DNA of 47,392 bases, from contig JANWIY010000036.1 in the NCBI GenBank assembly GCA_025449645.1, positions 1-47,392 on the forward strand, written 5' to 3'. Under the pieces are notes generated by a model. It made no database searches. It worked only from the letters and a program-made list of their open reading frames with translations, and was not told the origin of the DNA. The stretch is from Chitinophagaceae bacterium. GTDB taxonomy: Bacteria > Bacteroidota > Bacteroidia > Chitinophagales > Chitinophagaceae. This document shows, piece by piece, positions 17,393 to 28,418 of this stretch; the stretch's first letter is position 1; each line of letters starts with the position of its first letter. The position numbers and the translations under genes were made by a program.

Positions 17393-18497
17393 GTCTGGTG
17401 ATCAGTTTATTTCGTAATGCAAAAAATGGTTTTTCGATGACAAGCCTTATGATTAGCGCCCCTCCAATACAAATGGTTATACAAATCAAAAGCATTCCGT
17501 TGCTGTCTTCTTTTATTAAAGATCCCTCCAACAAATGCTGCGTTAGGTGGATTAGTCCTTTGTGAAAAAGATATATCGCGTAAGAAAAAGTGGCCAGATA
17601 CTCTGTTATCCACGATCTGAATTTATATAAAATGCTGCGTGGGGATATAGCGGATAGCACAAAAAAGCCATAGGTTAGAGAGACAAGGCTAAACCCGTAA
17701 ATGGTAGGCAATTTGGATTGCTGGTTGAGGCAAAAAATATAAGCTGTTACAAAAAGCAAACCGGCTACGAACAAAAAATAATTGGAGTAGTGGTTAATCC
17801 AAACCTTCCAATTTTCTTTGTATTGATAAATGGTTGAGATTCCGACCCCGGTAATCAGGCCGTCCAGACGGGTATATGTGGGATAGTAGATTTGTTTATA
17901 CCAGTTTAATCCAAATAGGTGAGTGCCCTGTAATGGTGCAAGTTGGAAATGCCAAATCAGCAGGCGGACCAATCCGGTTAAAATGAAAACGCCTGGTATA
18001 AGCCAGGCTGCTTTCTGATATGCTCCTGATATAAAGACCAAACTAATCAGGAGCGGCAATATCAGATAAAAATGTTCTTCGATACAAAGAGACCAGGCAT
18101 GAGAGAATGTACCATATACTTCAATATTCAAACCAAAATTTTGCGTAAATGTGAACATTTTCCAGATTGGAGGCAAAGCCTCCCGCTCATGAAAGGCAGG
18201 AACGAAAATATAAATCAGCAATACGGTAAGATAAGGTGGAATGATCCGGAAAAATCTTTTTATGTAGAATGTGCTGAACGAAATATTATTTCCGGATTTT
18301 ATTCTTGCCAGCAGCTGATTGGATATCAAAAAACCGCTTAAAACAAAAAAGAGATCTACACCGCTCCATCCGAATCTAACGAGGCCGTCCATCCATTCAG
18401 GGTGATTGAAAAACCGGTAATGATATAAAAAGACAAGGGAAATTGCGAGAGCCCGCAAATGATCGAGACCTGCGAACCTATTACTGGTATGCATCAT
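17382..18497 (-). CDS. Acyltransferase family 3 membrane protein (OafA/YrhL-like)
   Basis: A 371-residue polytopic membrane protein with about ten hydrophobic segments. The N-terminal GLDHLRALAISLVFLYHY and the following WSGVDLFFVLSGFLIS block are diagnostic for acyltransferase family 3, which transfers acetyl or other acyl groups to sugars, lipids or antibiotics across the membrane. The family's usual His/Arg-containing motif around FYIKRFFRIIPPY is present. Its start overlaps the stop of the glycosidase gene by four bases (ATGA), so the two are translationally coupled and may act on the same glycan. It converges with the biosynthetic operon, so acylation of that product is possible but less likely than glycan modification. 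Confidence 0.9.
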   Translation of the reverse strand: MMHTSNRFAGLDHLRALAISLVFLYHYRFFNHPEWMDGLVRFGWSGVDLFFVLSGFLISNQLLARIKSGNNISFSTFYIKRFFRIIPPYLTVLLIYIFVPAFHEREALPPIWKMFTFTQNFGLNIEVYGTFSHAWSLCIEEHFYLILPLLISLVFISGAYQKAAWLIPGVFILTGLVRLLIWHFQLAPLQGTHLFGLNWYKQIYYPTYTRLDGLITGVGISTIYQYKENWKVWINHYSNYFLFVAGLLFVTAYIFCLNQQSKLPTIYGFSLVSLTYGFFVLSAISPRSILYKFRSWITEYLATFSYAIYLFHKGLIHLTQHLLEGSLIKEDSNGMLLICITICIGGALIIRLVIEKPFFALRNKLITRLKQ

Positions 18498-20158
18498 GAC
18501 CAGTCGAAATTAACTGATCTCCCGTTTAATTTCCAAAGAGCTGGCCTGGGATTGTTCAGCCAGTCCAGCGGTTCACCCAGCGGTTGTAAACCTGCCGCCA
18601 TTTCAAAACTTTTTTTAATAACCAGTTTTTGTTCTGCGCCGACAGCTTCGGGTTGGGCTGAAATGAATAATGGTGCGCTGCTTTCAGTCAGCAATTGAAG
18701 CCACTGTTTATTTTCCTTCCATGGAATGTTGGTGGTGAGGCCAACGCAATCACCATCTGCTGCATAAAACGTATTATGTTGCGGAAGCCGGAAGCCCAGC
18801 GTATTCACGCCCATTTTCACTGTACGGGCCCATTCTTTTCCACTCGTGTCATCCCCGATGCGGTTCAGTTCAAACATACCTGCCGATAAATGACTCATCG
18901 TATTACACCCGATCAGATACATATTCCCTGCTGCCTGGCGAATAGCCCCATATAATTCAAGTATGATTTCTGCATTGGTCTTTGACCGGTCGTTAAAATG
19001 CCATCCCGGCGATGTCAGTTCTTCATTCATCTCAAATCCCCAGCGTCCGAAAAGATCATAGGTGCTGTAATCCTGCTTCACCAGTTCATATCCCCAATTT
19101 TTATACAGGCGGATGGTATCCGCGATCTTTTGGAGATTTTCGGGAATCGTCGGATCAATATAACGGTCTTTCGGTTTTTTATCCTTTTCGCGGAGAGGGA
19201 TGAGTGCAGTGGGTTTATCGTTTTTATTTGCCAGGAGTGGACGGGTCCATAAACCCGGCCGCATGCCTAGTTTTTTTATTTCCGTTGCAACAACTGACAT
19301 GTCGCCGAATTTGGAATTGGACCTGGTGTAGTCATCACCCCAGCAGCATTCATCATTTCCCCGGGCAGATTTCAGCGACCAACCATCATCTATAACCGAA
19401 AATGGCGGATTAGAGGAATCCTTTGCCAGGGTGGCCATGAGGCTGGTATGCCGCAGAATCAGATCTTTTGAGTTATTTCCGTATGCAAAATACCAGTCGT
19501 TGATTCCATACACGGGTTTTTTTGGAAGTATGGGTTTATTGCACATCATTTTACAAAACCTGGCGTCAGTTTGAAAGGGCGTTTCTGAAGGCAAACTTTT
19601 CGTACCAAGGATTTCTGCCAAGTGAATTGTTCGATCGCCGGGAATTACGCCTGATCCTCCGGAATGAGTATCCAGAAAAAGTTCCAATCCCTGGGGTCCG
19701 GCCTGCCAGTAGCAAATGCTATTTGCGCCGGTCTTCACACCAAAAGCATGGGTATCGCGGCCATCATGGATGAGCAGGTACCAGGGTGCTTTCCGTTTGG
19801 GTGATGCAGATTCCCAGGCCAGATCACCATAAGATCTTTCCCAATGATCTCCGAGGTATTTTGAGTCTGATGGGAAAGCCAGTTTCCAGACGAGCCTTAA
19901 TTTTTCTATTTCACGACCGGGAGCCGTGAGTTCCACTTTTACCCCATCCATTGAATCTTCCAGGAGAACTACGATCTGCTGATAGGTCCAACGGTCCCCC
20001 GGTCCTGTTAACCGGAACCATTTACCCAAACTTAGCACTTCCACTTCCGAAGGAATATGAATTGCTTGAAAGGGTTCACCTGAAACCGGATTTATTCTTG
20101 TTAATAACAGGGATGCGGCAGAAAAGCCGGATAGTTGCAGAAATCTTCTTCTTAACAT
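18494..20158 (-). CDS. Secreted alpha-galactosidase-like glycoside hydrolase (GH27/GH36 clan)
   Basis: A 554-residue protein with an N-terminal MLRRRFLQLSGFSAASLLL signal (Tat-like or Sec), so it acts outside the cytoplasm. The catalytic barrel resembles clan GH-D alpha-galactosidases: GINDWYFAYG, IDDGWS near 256-261, the YELVKQDYST block with Asp363 as candidate nucleophile, and NRIGDDTSG with Asp436 or Asp437 as candidate acid/base. An N-terminal beta-sandwich-like part precedes the barrel. The exact family and sugar are uncertain; similarity is by motif only. It is followed by a coupled acyltransferase gene and preceded by an NRAMP-type transporter only 13 bases away on the same strand. 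Confidence 0.8.
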   Translation of the reverse strand: MLRRRFLQLSGFSAASLLLTRINPVSGEPFQAIHIPSEVEVLSLGKWFRLTGPGDRWTYQQIVVLLEDSMDGVKVELTAPGREIEKLRLVWKLAFPSDSKYLGDHWERSYGDLAWESASPKRKAPWYLLIHDGRDTHAFGVKTGANSICYWQAGPQGLELFLDTHSGGSGVIPGDRTIHLAEILGTKSLPSETPFQTDARFCKMMCNKPILPKKPVYGINDWYFAYGNNSKDLILRHTSLMATLAKDSSNPPFSVIDDGWSLKSARGNDECCWGDDYTRSNSKFGDMSVVATEIKKLGMRPGLWTRPLLANKNDKPTALIPLREKDKKPKDRYIDPTIPENLQKIADTIRLYKNWGYELVKQDYSTYDLFGRWGFEMNEELTSPGWHFNDRSKTNAEIILELYGAIRQAAGNMYLIGCNTMSHLSAGMFELNRIGDDTSGKEWARTVKMGVNTLGFRLPQHNTFYAADGDCVGLTTNIPWKENKQWLQLLTESSAPLFISAQPEAVGAEQKLVIKKSFEMAAGLQPLGEPLDWLNNPRPALWKLNGRSVNFDWS

Positions 20159-20171
20159 GCCGGATTGATGG

Positions 20172-21425
20172 TTATTTAAATTGAAAATAGATCAGCGCGA
20201 TTGCTGAAATGGTCATCAATAAAAAAGTGATTACTCCCAATATATTCGAAAGTCTGTTATTCACGTGGTCCTTCATAATCTTTTTATTATTGCAAATATG
20301 CAGTACGACGGCAATCATCACGGGGGAGGTGAGACCATATAAAATTGCCGTATATAGAAGGGCCTTCATCACACTGATACCTGAAAAATTAATCAACAGG
20401 CCCACCGCAAGAGAAAGTATGATTGCCATATAAAATCCTTTGGCTTCGTGAAACTTTTTATCCAGGCCCTGCTTCCATCCGAAAGATTCGGCGAGCATAT
20501 AGGAAAGGGAACCTGCCAGAACCGGGATGGCCAGGAAACCTGTGCCGATCACACCCAATGCAAAACAGAAATAGGAAAGTTTGCCCGCCAGAGGCGCCAG
20601 GGCGCCTGCTGCCTGTTCAACCGTATCGATCTGATGAATGCCGCGGTCGTGCAAAACAACGCCTGTCGTGAGTATGATGAACAACATGACGAGGTTGGAA
20701 GCAAACATGCCGGTATTTACGTCCGTCGTCATATCGCTGAGAATTCTTTTGTCTACGATCACGCGGCTCACCTTATGATTGACATTTTCCGCCTCCATGG
20801 TGGCCTGCCAGAAAAACAAATAAGGAGATATGGTTGTTCCTAAAATGGCCACCATCATTTCGATAAATTCTTTATCAGGTTTAACATGAGGTACCAGCGT
20901 ATTCAGCAATACCTCTTTCCAATCCACGTGCACCAGAAAAGGAACGATCAGGTACAAAAACATGGAGAGACAAAGCCATTTCAGTACACGTGCTATTTTC
21001 TGATAGGTAAAAAGAACGATGCAGAACATTAATAAAATGGTGAACAAGATGGTAAAAACGGGTGCCGGAACTTTCGGAACAAGCAGGTTGCTGACTGCAC
21101 CCATGCCTGCAATATCAGAACCTATATTTAAAATGATGGCGGGGATGCTGAAGATCAGCATCAGATAAAGGATCACCGGACGGTAGAATTTTTTAAGCGT
21201 GTTGGTGAGGCCATGGCTGGTTACAATTCCGATTCTGGCGCACATGCCTTGTAGTGATGCCATGAGCGGAAAAGTAAAAAGTGCCATCCATAGGAGTTGC
21301 AGTCCAAAGTTGGCACCCGCCTGCGAATACGTTGCAATGCCAGAAGGATCATCATCACTTGCCCCGGTAATCAGACCGGGTCCCAGAACATTTAAATAAC
21401 GACGGAATCTTCCTTTTAATTTCAT
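20172..21425 (-). CDS. NRAMP-family divalent metal transporter, atypical metal site
   Basis: A 417-residue membrane protein with about eleven hydrophobic segments and the NRAMP fold signature GPGLITGASDDDPSG at the first helix. Canonical NRAMP proteins use DPGN in helix 1 and a Met in helix 6 (typically in a MPH context) to bind manganese or iron. Here helix 1 reads DPSG (residues 26-29) and the matching helix 6 segment reads GTTISPYLFFW, so Asn and Met are both replaced. Related proteins with altered sites move other ions, including magnesium, so calling this MntH would be unsafe. It is probably a cation importer in the inner membrane. The neighbouring glycosidase gene starts 13 bases further on, but no functional link is evident. 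Confidence 0.88.
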   Translation of the reverse strand: MKLKGRFRRYLNVLGPGLITGASDDDPSGIATYSQAGANFGLQLLWMALFTFPLMASLQGMCARIGIVTSHGLTNTLKKFYRPVILYLMLIFSIPAIILNIGSDIAGMGAVSNLLVPKVPAPVFTILFTILLMFCIVLFTYQKIARVLKWLCLSMFLYLIVPFLVHVDWKEVLLNTLVPHVKPDKEFIEMMVAILGTTISPYLFFWQATMEAENVNHKVSRVIVDKRILSDMTTDVNTGMFASNLVMLFIILTTGVVLHDRGIHQIDTVEQAAGALAPLAGKLSYFCFALGVIGTGFLAIPVLAGSLSYMLAESFGWKQGLDKKFHEAKGFYMAIILSLAVGLLINFSGISVMKALLYTAILYGLTSPVMIAVVLHICNNKKIMKDHVNNRLSNILGVITFLLMTISAIALIYFQFK

Positions 21426-21540
21426 GCGGGGAACCTAAGCATTCTTTATGAACGGAAGGTAAATCAAAAAAGGAGGAAAAACTGGTAGTCAGTCCCGCAG
21501 AAACAGATTATGCAATGATGTAATTAAAGTAGGGGGTTAT

Positions 21541-22593
21541 TTAACTAAAGGAATACGAAGACAGGGTAGAAAGATCCTCAGCCTTAATAAAATCATTTAC
21601 AATTTTAGAAATTGCCTCATATTCCAGCAGGAATCCGTCATGGCCATACATGGAAGGGATCGTGTGAAAATCAGCTCCGGGAATGTTTTCTGCAAGAAAA
21701 ACCTGTTCTTTTCTGGGAAATAATAAGTCCGATTGAATGCTGATCACATGAGTTCTTGCCTTGATCTCTTTCAGAGCCTGGACGGTGCTTCCGCGACGGC
21801 GGCCCACATGATGAGCATCCATGCTTTGTGAAAGCCGGTAATAACTAAAGGCGTTAAACCTTTTTGCCAGTTTCTCACCCTGATAAATCTGATACGACTC
21901 ACTACGGTAGGGACCCAGGGCACCTGGGTCGGTATCGTTCTGGTAAAGATCGTAGGTTTCCGGGTGGCGATAAGAAAGCAGGGCCACGCCGCGTGCCAGC
22001 TTCATTCCCTGGATACCCGCCAGGGGCTGGCGTTGAAGCCATCCGGGATCCATTTCTATACAAAGCCTTTGCGATGCATTGAACGCTTTGCCCCAGGGCG
22101 AATGAACGGCATTGGTGGCAATGGGTACGATATATTCGAAAAGCCCTGGTTCTTCAATTGCCCATTCCAGTAATTGCTGTCCTCCCATGGAACCACCGAT
22201 GCCGATCTTAATCTTCTCAATGCCCAGAAATTCCCGGAGTGGCTGATATGCCCGGATCATATCGCGGATAGTAAAAAACGGGAAGTCGTGATAAAAGAGC
22301 TGGCCTGTAACCGGATTATTCTCCAGTGGGCCAATACTTCCATAACAACTTCCCGGCATGTTCACACAAACCAAAAAATATTTCTCCGGGTCAAATAAAT
22401 TTCCTTTGCCAACCAATCCGGGCCACCAGTCTTCCGGATTGCTGTTTGCCGTCAGCGCATGGAATATCCAAACGACATTCGACTTATCCGCATTCAGCCT
22501 GCCGAGCGCATGATAGCCGAGATGATATTCCGGCAACGTAAATCCTGATTCCAGCCTGAATAGCCGGCGATGGAAAAAAACTGTTGGTGACAA
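21541..22593 (-). CDS. metX: Homoserine O-acetyltransferase
   Basis: A 350-residue alpha/beta-hydrolase-fold acyltransferase that makes O-acetyl-L-homoserine from homoserine and acetyl-CoA in methionine synthesis. Diagnostic blocks: HALTANS, NMPGSCYGSIGP, the nucleophile elbow GIGGSMGGQQ with Ser135, and the C-terminal GHDGFLLE with the catalytic His. Length is normal for the family. The gene starts 16 bases after the stop of metY, which uses its product, so the order metY-metX forms a two-gene pathway operon. A succinyl-specific variant cannot be excluded by eye, but pairing with metY favours acetyl. Confidence 0.95.
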   Translation of the reverse strand: MSPTVFFHRRLFRLESGFTLPEYHLGYHALGRLNADKSNVVWIFHALTANSNPEDWWPGLVGKGNLFDPEKYFLVCVNMPGSCYGSIGPLENNPVTGQLFYHDFPFFTIRDMIRAYQPLREFLGIEKIKIGIGGSMGGQQLLEWAIEEPGLFEYIVPIATNAVHSPWGKAFNASQRLCIEMDPGWLQRQPLAGIQGMKLARGVALLSYRHPETYDLYQNDTDPGALGPYRSESYQIYQGEKLAKRFNAFSYYRLSQSMDAHHVGRRRGSTVQALKEIKARTHVISIQSDLLFPRKEQVFLAENIPGADFHTIPSMYGHDGFLLEYEAISKIVNDFIKAEDLSTLSSYSFS

Positions 22594-22609
22594 TAGGTTC
22601 AGCGTTTCG

Positions 22610-23998
<1,389 letters not shown>

Positions 23999-24168
23999 TC
24001 AGGACAAAGAACAACATCGCCTTTGACGGCAGGCTAAAAATTTCTGGGTTGATGTTTGCGGTTTCATTGATCCTGCAAAAATAACAGTGTGAGGAATAAG
24101 GGCAAAATAATCTTGAGTCTTAATTATAGGAGATTCTCCCTATTTTTAAGACTGCTTACCCCTACTTT

Positions 24169-26148
24169 ATGCGCAGAATCTGCCTTTTCCTTATTGTTTT
24201 CCTTCTCCTTGAACGGCTGTCTGCCCAGGAAGAGCTTAGTCCGTTCGGACCCGTTACACCGGCGGACTTTTCACCAGTATCTTCCCTGGTCAAACCGGAA
24301 ACTGAAGCTGTGATCCTGAAAGACAGCGGTTCAGCCGTATTGGAAGGATACGAGTATGGATTTAGAATAGTCTACCAACGGTTCCGGCGGATAAAAATCC
24401 AAAACAGCCGGGGCCTGGATGCTGCGACAATTTCCATAGGTTTTTCTGCGGAAGATAATCAGGGGAAAAGATTGAAGTCAATTAAAGCATATACCTATAA
24501 TCTTGAGAATGGCCAGGTGAATAAGGTTTTTATCGAGAAGCAGGATTTGTTTATCGACAAAAAGAGCAAGGACGATTACAAGGAAGAGAAATTTGCTTTT
24601 AAGAATGTGCGGGCAGGATCAATCATTGAATATTCCTATTCTCGTATGGTGGTTTCTTTTGACTTGCCAACCTGGTATTTTCAGGCCCAGTATCCGACGC
24701 TGAACAGTTCATTTACTGTTCAGGTGCCGGATATATTTAATTATGTGATCCAGATGCAGGGCGGCCAATATTTATGGCATAAGAAGGAAGATTCAGTCAA
24801 AAGGAATATAGTTGGGGGAACAACCTGGTATCTATCCACAATTCATACCACAACCTGGAGTTTCAGGGATGTTCCGGCTATAAAGGAGGAGCCTTTTACC
24901 TCAACAATTCAAAACTATATTGCCTGCGTAAGATTCCAGTTATCCGGAGAACCAGCCGGCCCTGGTAAAATGCTGCGGGTGCTGAGCGACTGGCAGATGG
25001 CTGCAAACCTCATGTTGCAATCGGAAAGATTTGGCGTTCCCATAACCCGGATTGATCCCTGGATCATTAAACAAACCAAAACCCTTGTATTGGATTCAGA
25101 TTCAAGCCTGCAGCGGGCCAGGAAAATATTTGCTTTCGTCCGGAATCATTTCACTGTAACCTATCCGGACTGCAAATTATCTCCCGACATGTCCTTAAAA
25201 GATATCTATATGGCAGGTCACGGAAATGTGGCAGATATCAATTTATTGTTGATTTCCATGCTTAAAAGCCAGGGCATCCAGACAGATCCTGTAATTCTGG
25301 CTACGCGGGACAATGGACTCACTAATGTTCAGTATCCAATCCTTGAAAATTTTAATTACCTGATCTGCAGGGTTCAGATTGGTGGGCATATATATTATTT
25401 GGATGCTTCCGATGCTACGGACGGTTTCGGTATTATTCCCATTAATTGTTATAACGGCCATGCGCGCGTGATCGCTACCAAAAATTATCCTGTTTTCCTT
25501 AGTCCTGATTCGCTGAAGGAATCAGGCAGAACGCTTGTATATGTCTATAATTCGGATGCCCAAAAGAAAATGTCAATAGAATGTACGCATGTGGCTGATT
25601 TCGATGAATCTTCGGATATCCGGTCTTCGATGAAAGAGATGAAGACCAAATCTTATTTTTCAAAGATCACGGAAAAGATGCCTTTTGAAAAGACGATAGA
25701 CAGTACCAGGGTGAGCGATTTGGAAAACCCTGATCTTCCTGTGACCACCTATTATAAAATAAGTTTTGATCCCGGAAGCCAGAACCTGATTTACTTTAAT
25801 CCATTGCTTAATTCCGGTTTGGCTGAGAATCCATTTAAATCTGAGCAGCGGAACTACCCGGTAGAACTTCCATATACATCCGATGAAACCTTTATACTGA
25901 ATATGGAAGTGCCCGAAGGATATGAAGTAGACGAGCTTCCCAAATCAGCCCGGCTGTTACTAAATGAGTCTGATGCCGTATACGAATATCTTATTGAGGC
26001 CAGCGCCAGGGAAATCAGGTTGAAAAGTCATCTGGCCCTCCGGAAAGCCGTGTTTTCTCCAGAAGACTATGCGTCTTTAAAAAATTTTTACGCTAACATG
26101 ATAAAAAAAGAGAGCGAAATGATTGTCTTCAAGAAAATCACCCGCTGA
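24169..26148 (+). CDS. DUF3857/transglutaminase-like secreted protein, catalytic Cys missing
   Basis: A 659-residue exported protein: signal peptide MRRICLFLIVFLLLERLSAQ, an N-terminal DUF3857 beta-domain (about 30-240), a transglutaminase-like core (about 300-430) and a C-terminal beta-domain. In active members a Cys starts the core helix in a GxC sequence; here the matching segment reads HGNVADINLL with Val354 at that position, while the later YYLDASD block is kept. The protein is therefore probably a non-catalytic binding or structural member, common among Bacteroidota periplasmic proteins. It diverges from metY and its partner genes are not evident. The function is unknown. Confidence 0.82.
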   Translation: MRRICLFLIVFLLLERLSAQEELSPFGPVTPADFSPVSSLVKPETEAVILKDSGSAVLEGYEYGFRIVYQRFRRIKIQNSRGLDAATISIGFSAEDNQGKRLKSIKAYTYNLENGQVNKVFIEKQDLFIDKKSKDDYKEEKFAFKNVRAGSIIEYSYSRMVVSFDLPTWYFQAQYPTLNSSFTVQVPDIFNYVIQMQGGQYLWHKKEDSVKRNIVGGTTWYLSTIHTTTWSFRDVPAIKEEPFTSTIQNYIACVRFQLSGEPAGPGKMLRVLSDWQMAANLMLQSERFGVPITRIDPWIIKQTKTLVLDSDSSLQRARKIFAFVRNHFTVTYPDCKLSPDMSLKDIYMAGHGNVADINLLLISMLKSQGIQTDPVILATRDNGLTNVQYPILENFNYLICRVQIGGHIYYLDASDATDGFGIIPINCYNGHARVIATKNYPVFLSPDSLKESGRTLVYVYNSDAQKKMSIECTHVADFDESSDIRSSMKEMKTKSYFSKITEKMPFEKTIDSTRVSDLENPDLPVTTYYKISFDPGSQNLIYFNPLLNSGLAENPFKSEQRNYPVELPYTSDETFILNMEVPEGYEVDELPKSARLLLNESDAVYEYLIEASAREIRLKSHLALRKAVFSPEDYASLKNFYANMIKKESEMIVFKKITR

Positions 26149-26157
26149 TGATGAATA

Positions 26158-27018
26158 TTATTTTTTGAAAACCGACTCGAAAAATAATTTCATATCGCTC
26201 CAGGACGCGGAATCAGCAGCTGCATTATAGGCAATGGGCAGGTTGAATTTTTTTCCGAGCGCTGTTGCCTCCGGATTGGTAAAAGCATGTTTGGCACCGG
26301 CATATTTTATGAATGTGTAGCGAGCGCCGACCGAATCCATAGATTTCTTAAATGCATCACGCGCATTTTCCGGAACGAAGGTATCGTCTCCGCCCTGGCA
26401 AACAAGAATATCTCCGCGGATAACATCTTTTTGAGGAGCAACACCACTCAGGTCTCCATGAAAACTTACGGTGCCTGCCAGGGACGAGCCCAGTTTCGCG
26501 GCATTCAATACAATGTATCCGCCAAAACAATACCCGATGGCTGCGACCCGGGAAGTATCTGCCTGGGGAAATGATTTCGCTTTCTCAATAGCTGCGTCTA
26601 ATCGCGTTTTCGCCAGTGCAGGATTGGAATAATAAGGTTTTGTGAATGCCATAGCTTCGGCAGGAGTAGTGGCTGTTCTGCCTTCCCCAAACATGTCTGC
26701 GTCCAGCGCAAAATACCCGAGTGCCGCCAATTGTTTGGCACGGGTTTTCGGATAGTCCGTCAACCCCCACCATTCATGTACGACAACTACAACAGGGAGT
26801 TTTCCGTTACGGTTTTCATCATAGGCAATAAATCCATGGCATTCCATACTGTCTGCCTTGTACATAACGTCTGCTGTTTTTATTGAAGGCGTTTCGGTGG
26901 CTGTATCTGTTGTGTTAACTGCCGGTGCAGGAGAACCATTATTTCCGCATGCTGCAAGAATAAATAAAGAAAGTGTAGCGCAGATCCATTTGATTGAAGC
27001 CGGTCGCATATATTTCAA
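26158..27018 (-). CDS. Dienelactone-hydrolase-family lipoprotein
   Basis: A 286-residue lipoprotein: a signal peptide ends in the lipobox LAAC (Cys24), followed by a Thr/Pro-rich linker and an alpha/beta-hydrolase domain. The nucleophile is Cys164 in GYCFGG, the hallmark of the dienelactone hydrolase family, with a catalytic His in GAKHAFTN near the end and an HEWWGL block near residue 81. Such enzymes open lactones or hydrolyse esters; the substrate here is unknown. It is anchored to a membrane facing the periplasm or outside. An alternative start three codons later is equally possible. It converges with the DUF3857 gene with a 9-base gap. Confidence 0.9.
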   Translation of the reverse strand: MKYMRPASIKWICATLSLFILAACGNNGSPAPAVNTTDTATETPSIKTADVMYKADSMECHGFIAYDENRNGKLPVVVVVHEWWGLTDYPKTRAKQLAALGYFALDADMFGEGRTATTPAEAMAFTKPYYSNPALAKTRLDAAIEKAKSFPQADTSRVAAIGYCFGGYIVLNAAKLGSSLAGTVSFHGDLSGVAPQKDVIRGDILVCQGGDDTFVPENARDAFKKSMDSVGARYTFIKYAGAKHAFTNPEATALGKKFNLPIAYNAAADSASWSDMKLFFESVFKK

Positions 27019-27076
27019 TTTTAATTTATGAAAAATTAACCGGGACCAAAGATAATCGGTTTATATATTTTCCGGA

Positions 27077-28393
27077 TCAGGTTTTATCCAGCAGGTCCAC
27101 CACGCCTTCTCTTTTTAGAATCAGGTATCCGATCCGGTCGTTGCTGACGCCTTCCTTCAGCTGATAATTGAATTCCAGCTGGTCTTCCTTTACATTCGTT
27201 TCAAAATATTTGAAAGAAATATTGGGAAAGGGCCTTAGTTCTTCCGCGATCTCATACAAATGAGTTGAAAGAATAAATAAGGAGGTCTTGATTTTGATCA
27301 GGCCGCGGATAACCACAGTAGAACATTTCATTGCGTCTTCCACGTTGGTGCCCTTAAACAGTTCATCAATCAGTACGAGCCATTTCTTTTGATCACTGAT
27401 CCTGACAATCGTATTCTTGATCCTTTGCACTTCATTGAAGAAATAGCTTTCTCCTTTTGCAACATTATCCACCACATTTATATTGCTGAGTATTCCATCG
27501 AACAGGCTGAGCTTCAACTTCAAGGCGGGAACACCCATGCCCAGGTGGGCCAGAAAAATGGCACAGCCTACGGCCCGGATGAAGGTGCTTTTACCAGCCA
27601 TATTGGCCCCTGTCAAAAAAACAAAATTGCTTCCCGCATCCATTTTAACATCATAGGACACAGGCGCTGTAATGAGCAGATGATACAATCCGGATATTTC
27701 AACAATCGGGCCTTCCTCAAGAGTAAACTCAGGCATGACCAGTTGGTATTGTCGGGAGGCCAGGGCCATTGAATACCAGGCATCGAGTTTTCCAAAAATC
27801 CCGATGAGGTCTAGTGCAGTTGTTTTAAACCGTTTCCGGATAAAGTGACCGTATTTAACTACTTCAGAAGGACTCAATTTTTTGTCTGGTCTTCTTTCGG
27901 CCAGTGATATCAGCATGTCCTGATCCAATAATCTGTTAACCCTTTGCAGCATGGCTGCCAGCAAAGGAGGGCAGGGTTCGGTGTCCGCTAGGGATGCAAT
28001 GGATTTCATGCCCCGGATAAAATCAGCAAAATGAATTATAGAGTACCGCGTAAGGGAAAAATCCGGAGCGTGCAAAAGTTTATAAGTCCTTGAAGAAACC
28101 AGATCATAGCTGGCAGGAATTTCATCCAGGGGAGTTTCGTAAAACCGCTCCATGACCATGACTGTGCCGTTGGAAATGGATCGCCCCCAGGCGCTTTCGT
28201 TGCGCAGGATAATAGAAAGGATTTGCTGGGTTTCCTGGATTTTTTCCAGATTGCTGAACGGCTGACTGAATAGTTGGTAGAGCTGTGTACGCCCGCCTAC
28301 CGTTCTGGTTTGATCCAGCTTGTTAAACAGGGAGAATTCGTCAGCCGTTTCAAAAACAGAGAGATCTGAATATGTCGTTTGGTCTATTTGCAT
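27077..28393 (-). CDS. Short MutS-like DNA mismatch repair ATPase
   Basis: A 438-residue protein with the helical lever region and ATPase domain of MutS but without the N-terminal mismatch-recognition domains (full MutS is about 850 residues). Walker A is GANMAGKST (262-270), the signature-like VAKGESYFFNEVQRI block follows, Walker B is WLVLIDELFKGT, and a STHLYE switch is present. The protein also lacks the Smr nuclease tail of MutS2. Such stand-alone forms are widespread in Bacteroidota; their DNA substrate is not known, so a mismatch-repair label should be treated as family only. It sits 25 bases downstream of the dihydroorotase gene on the same strand. Confidence 0.88.
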   Translation of the reverse strand: MQIDQTTYSDLSVFETADEFSLFNKLDQTRTVGGRTQLYQLFSQPFSNLEKIQETQQILSIILRNESAWGRSISNGTVMVMERFYETPLDEIPASYDLVSSRTYKLLHAPDFSLTRYSIIHFADFIRGMKSIASLADTEPCPPLLAAMLQRVNRLLDQDMLISLAERRPDKKLSPSEVVKYGHFIRKRFKTTALDLIGIFGKLDAWYSMALASRQYQLVMPEFTLEEGPIVEISGLYHLLITAPVSYDVKMDAGSNFVFLTGANMAGKSTFIRAVGCAIFLAHLGMGVPALKLKLSLFDGILSNINVVDNVAKGESYFFNEVQRIKNTIVRISDQKKWLVLIDELFKGTNVEDAMKCSTVVIRGLIKIKTSLFILSTHLYEIAEELRPFPNISFKYFETNVKEDQLEFNYQLKEGVSNDRIGYLILKREGVVDLLDKT

Positions 28394-28418
28394 GGCGAAA
28401 TCAAGATCCGGAGGTCAT

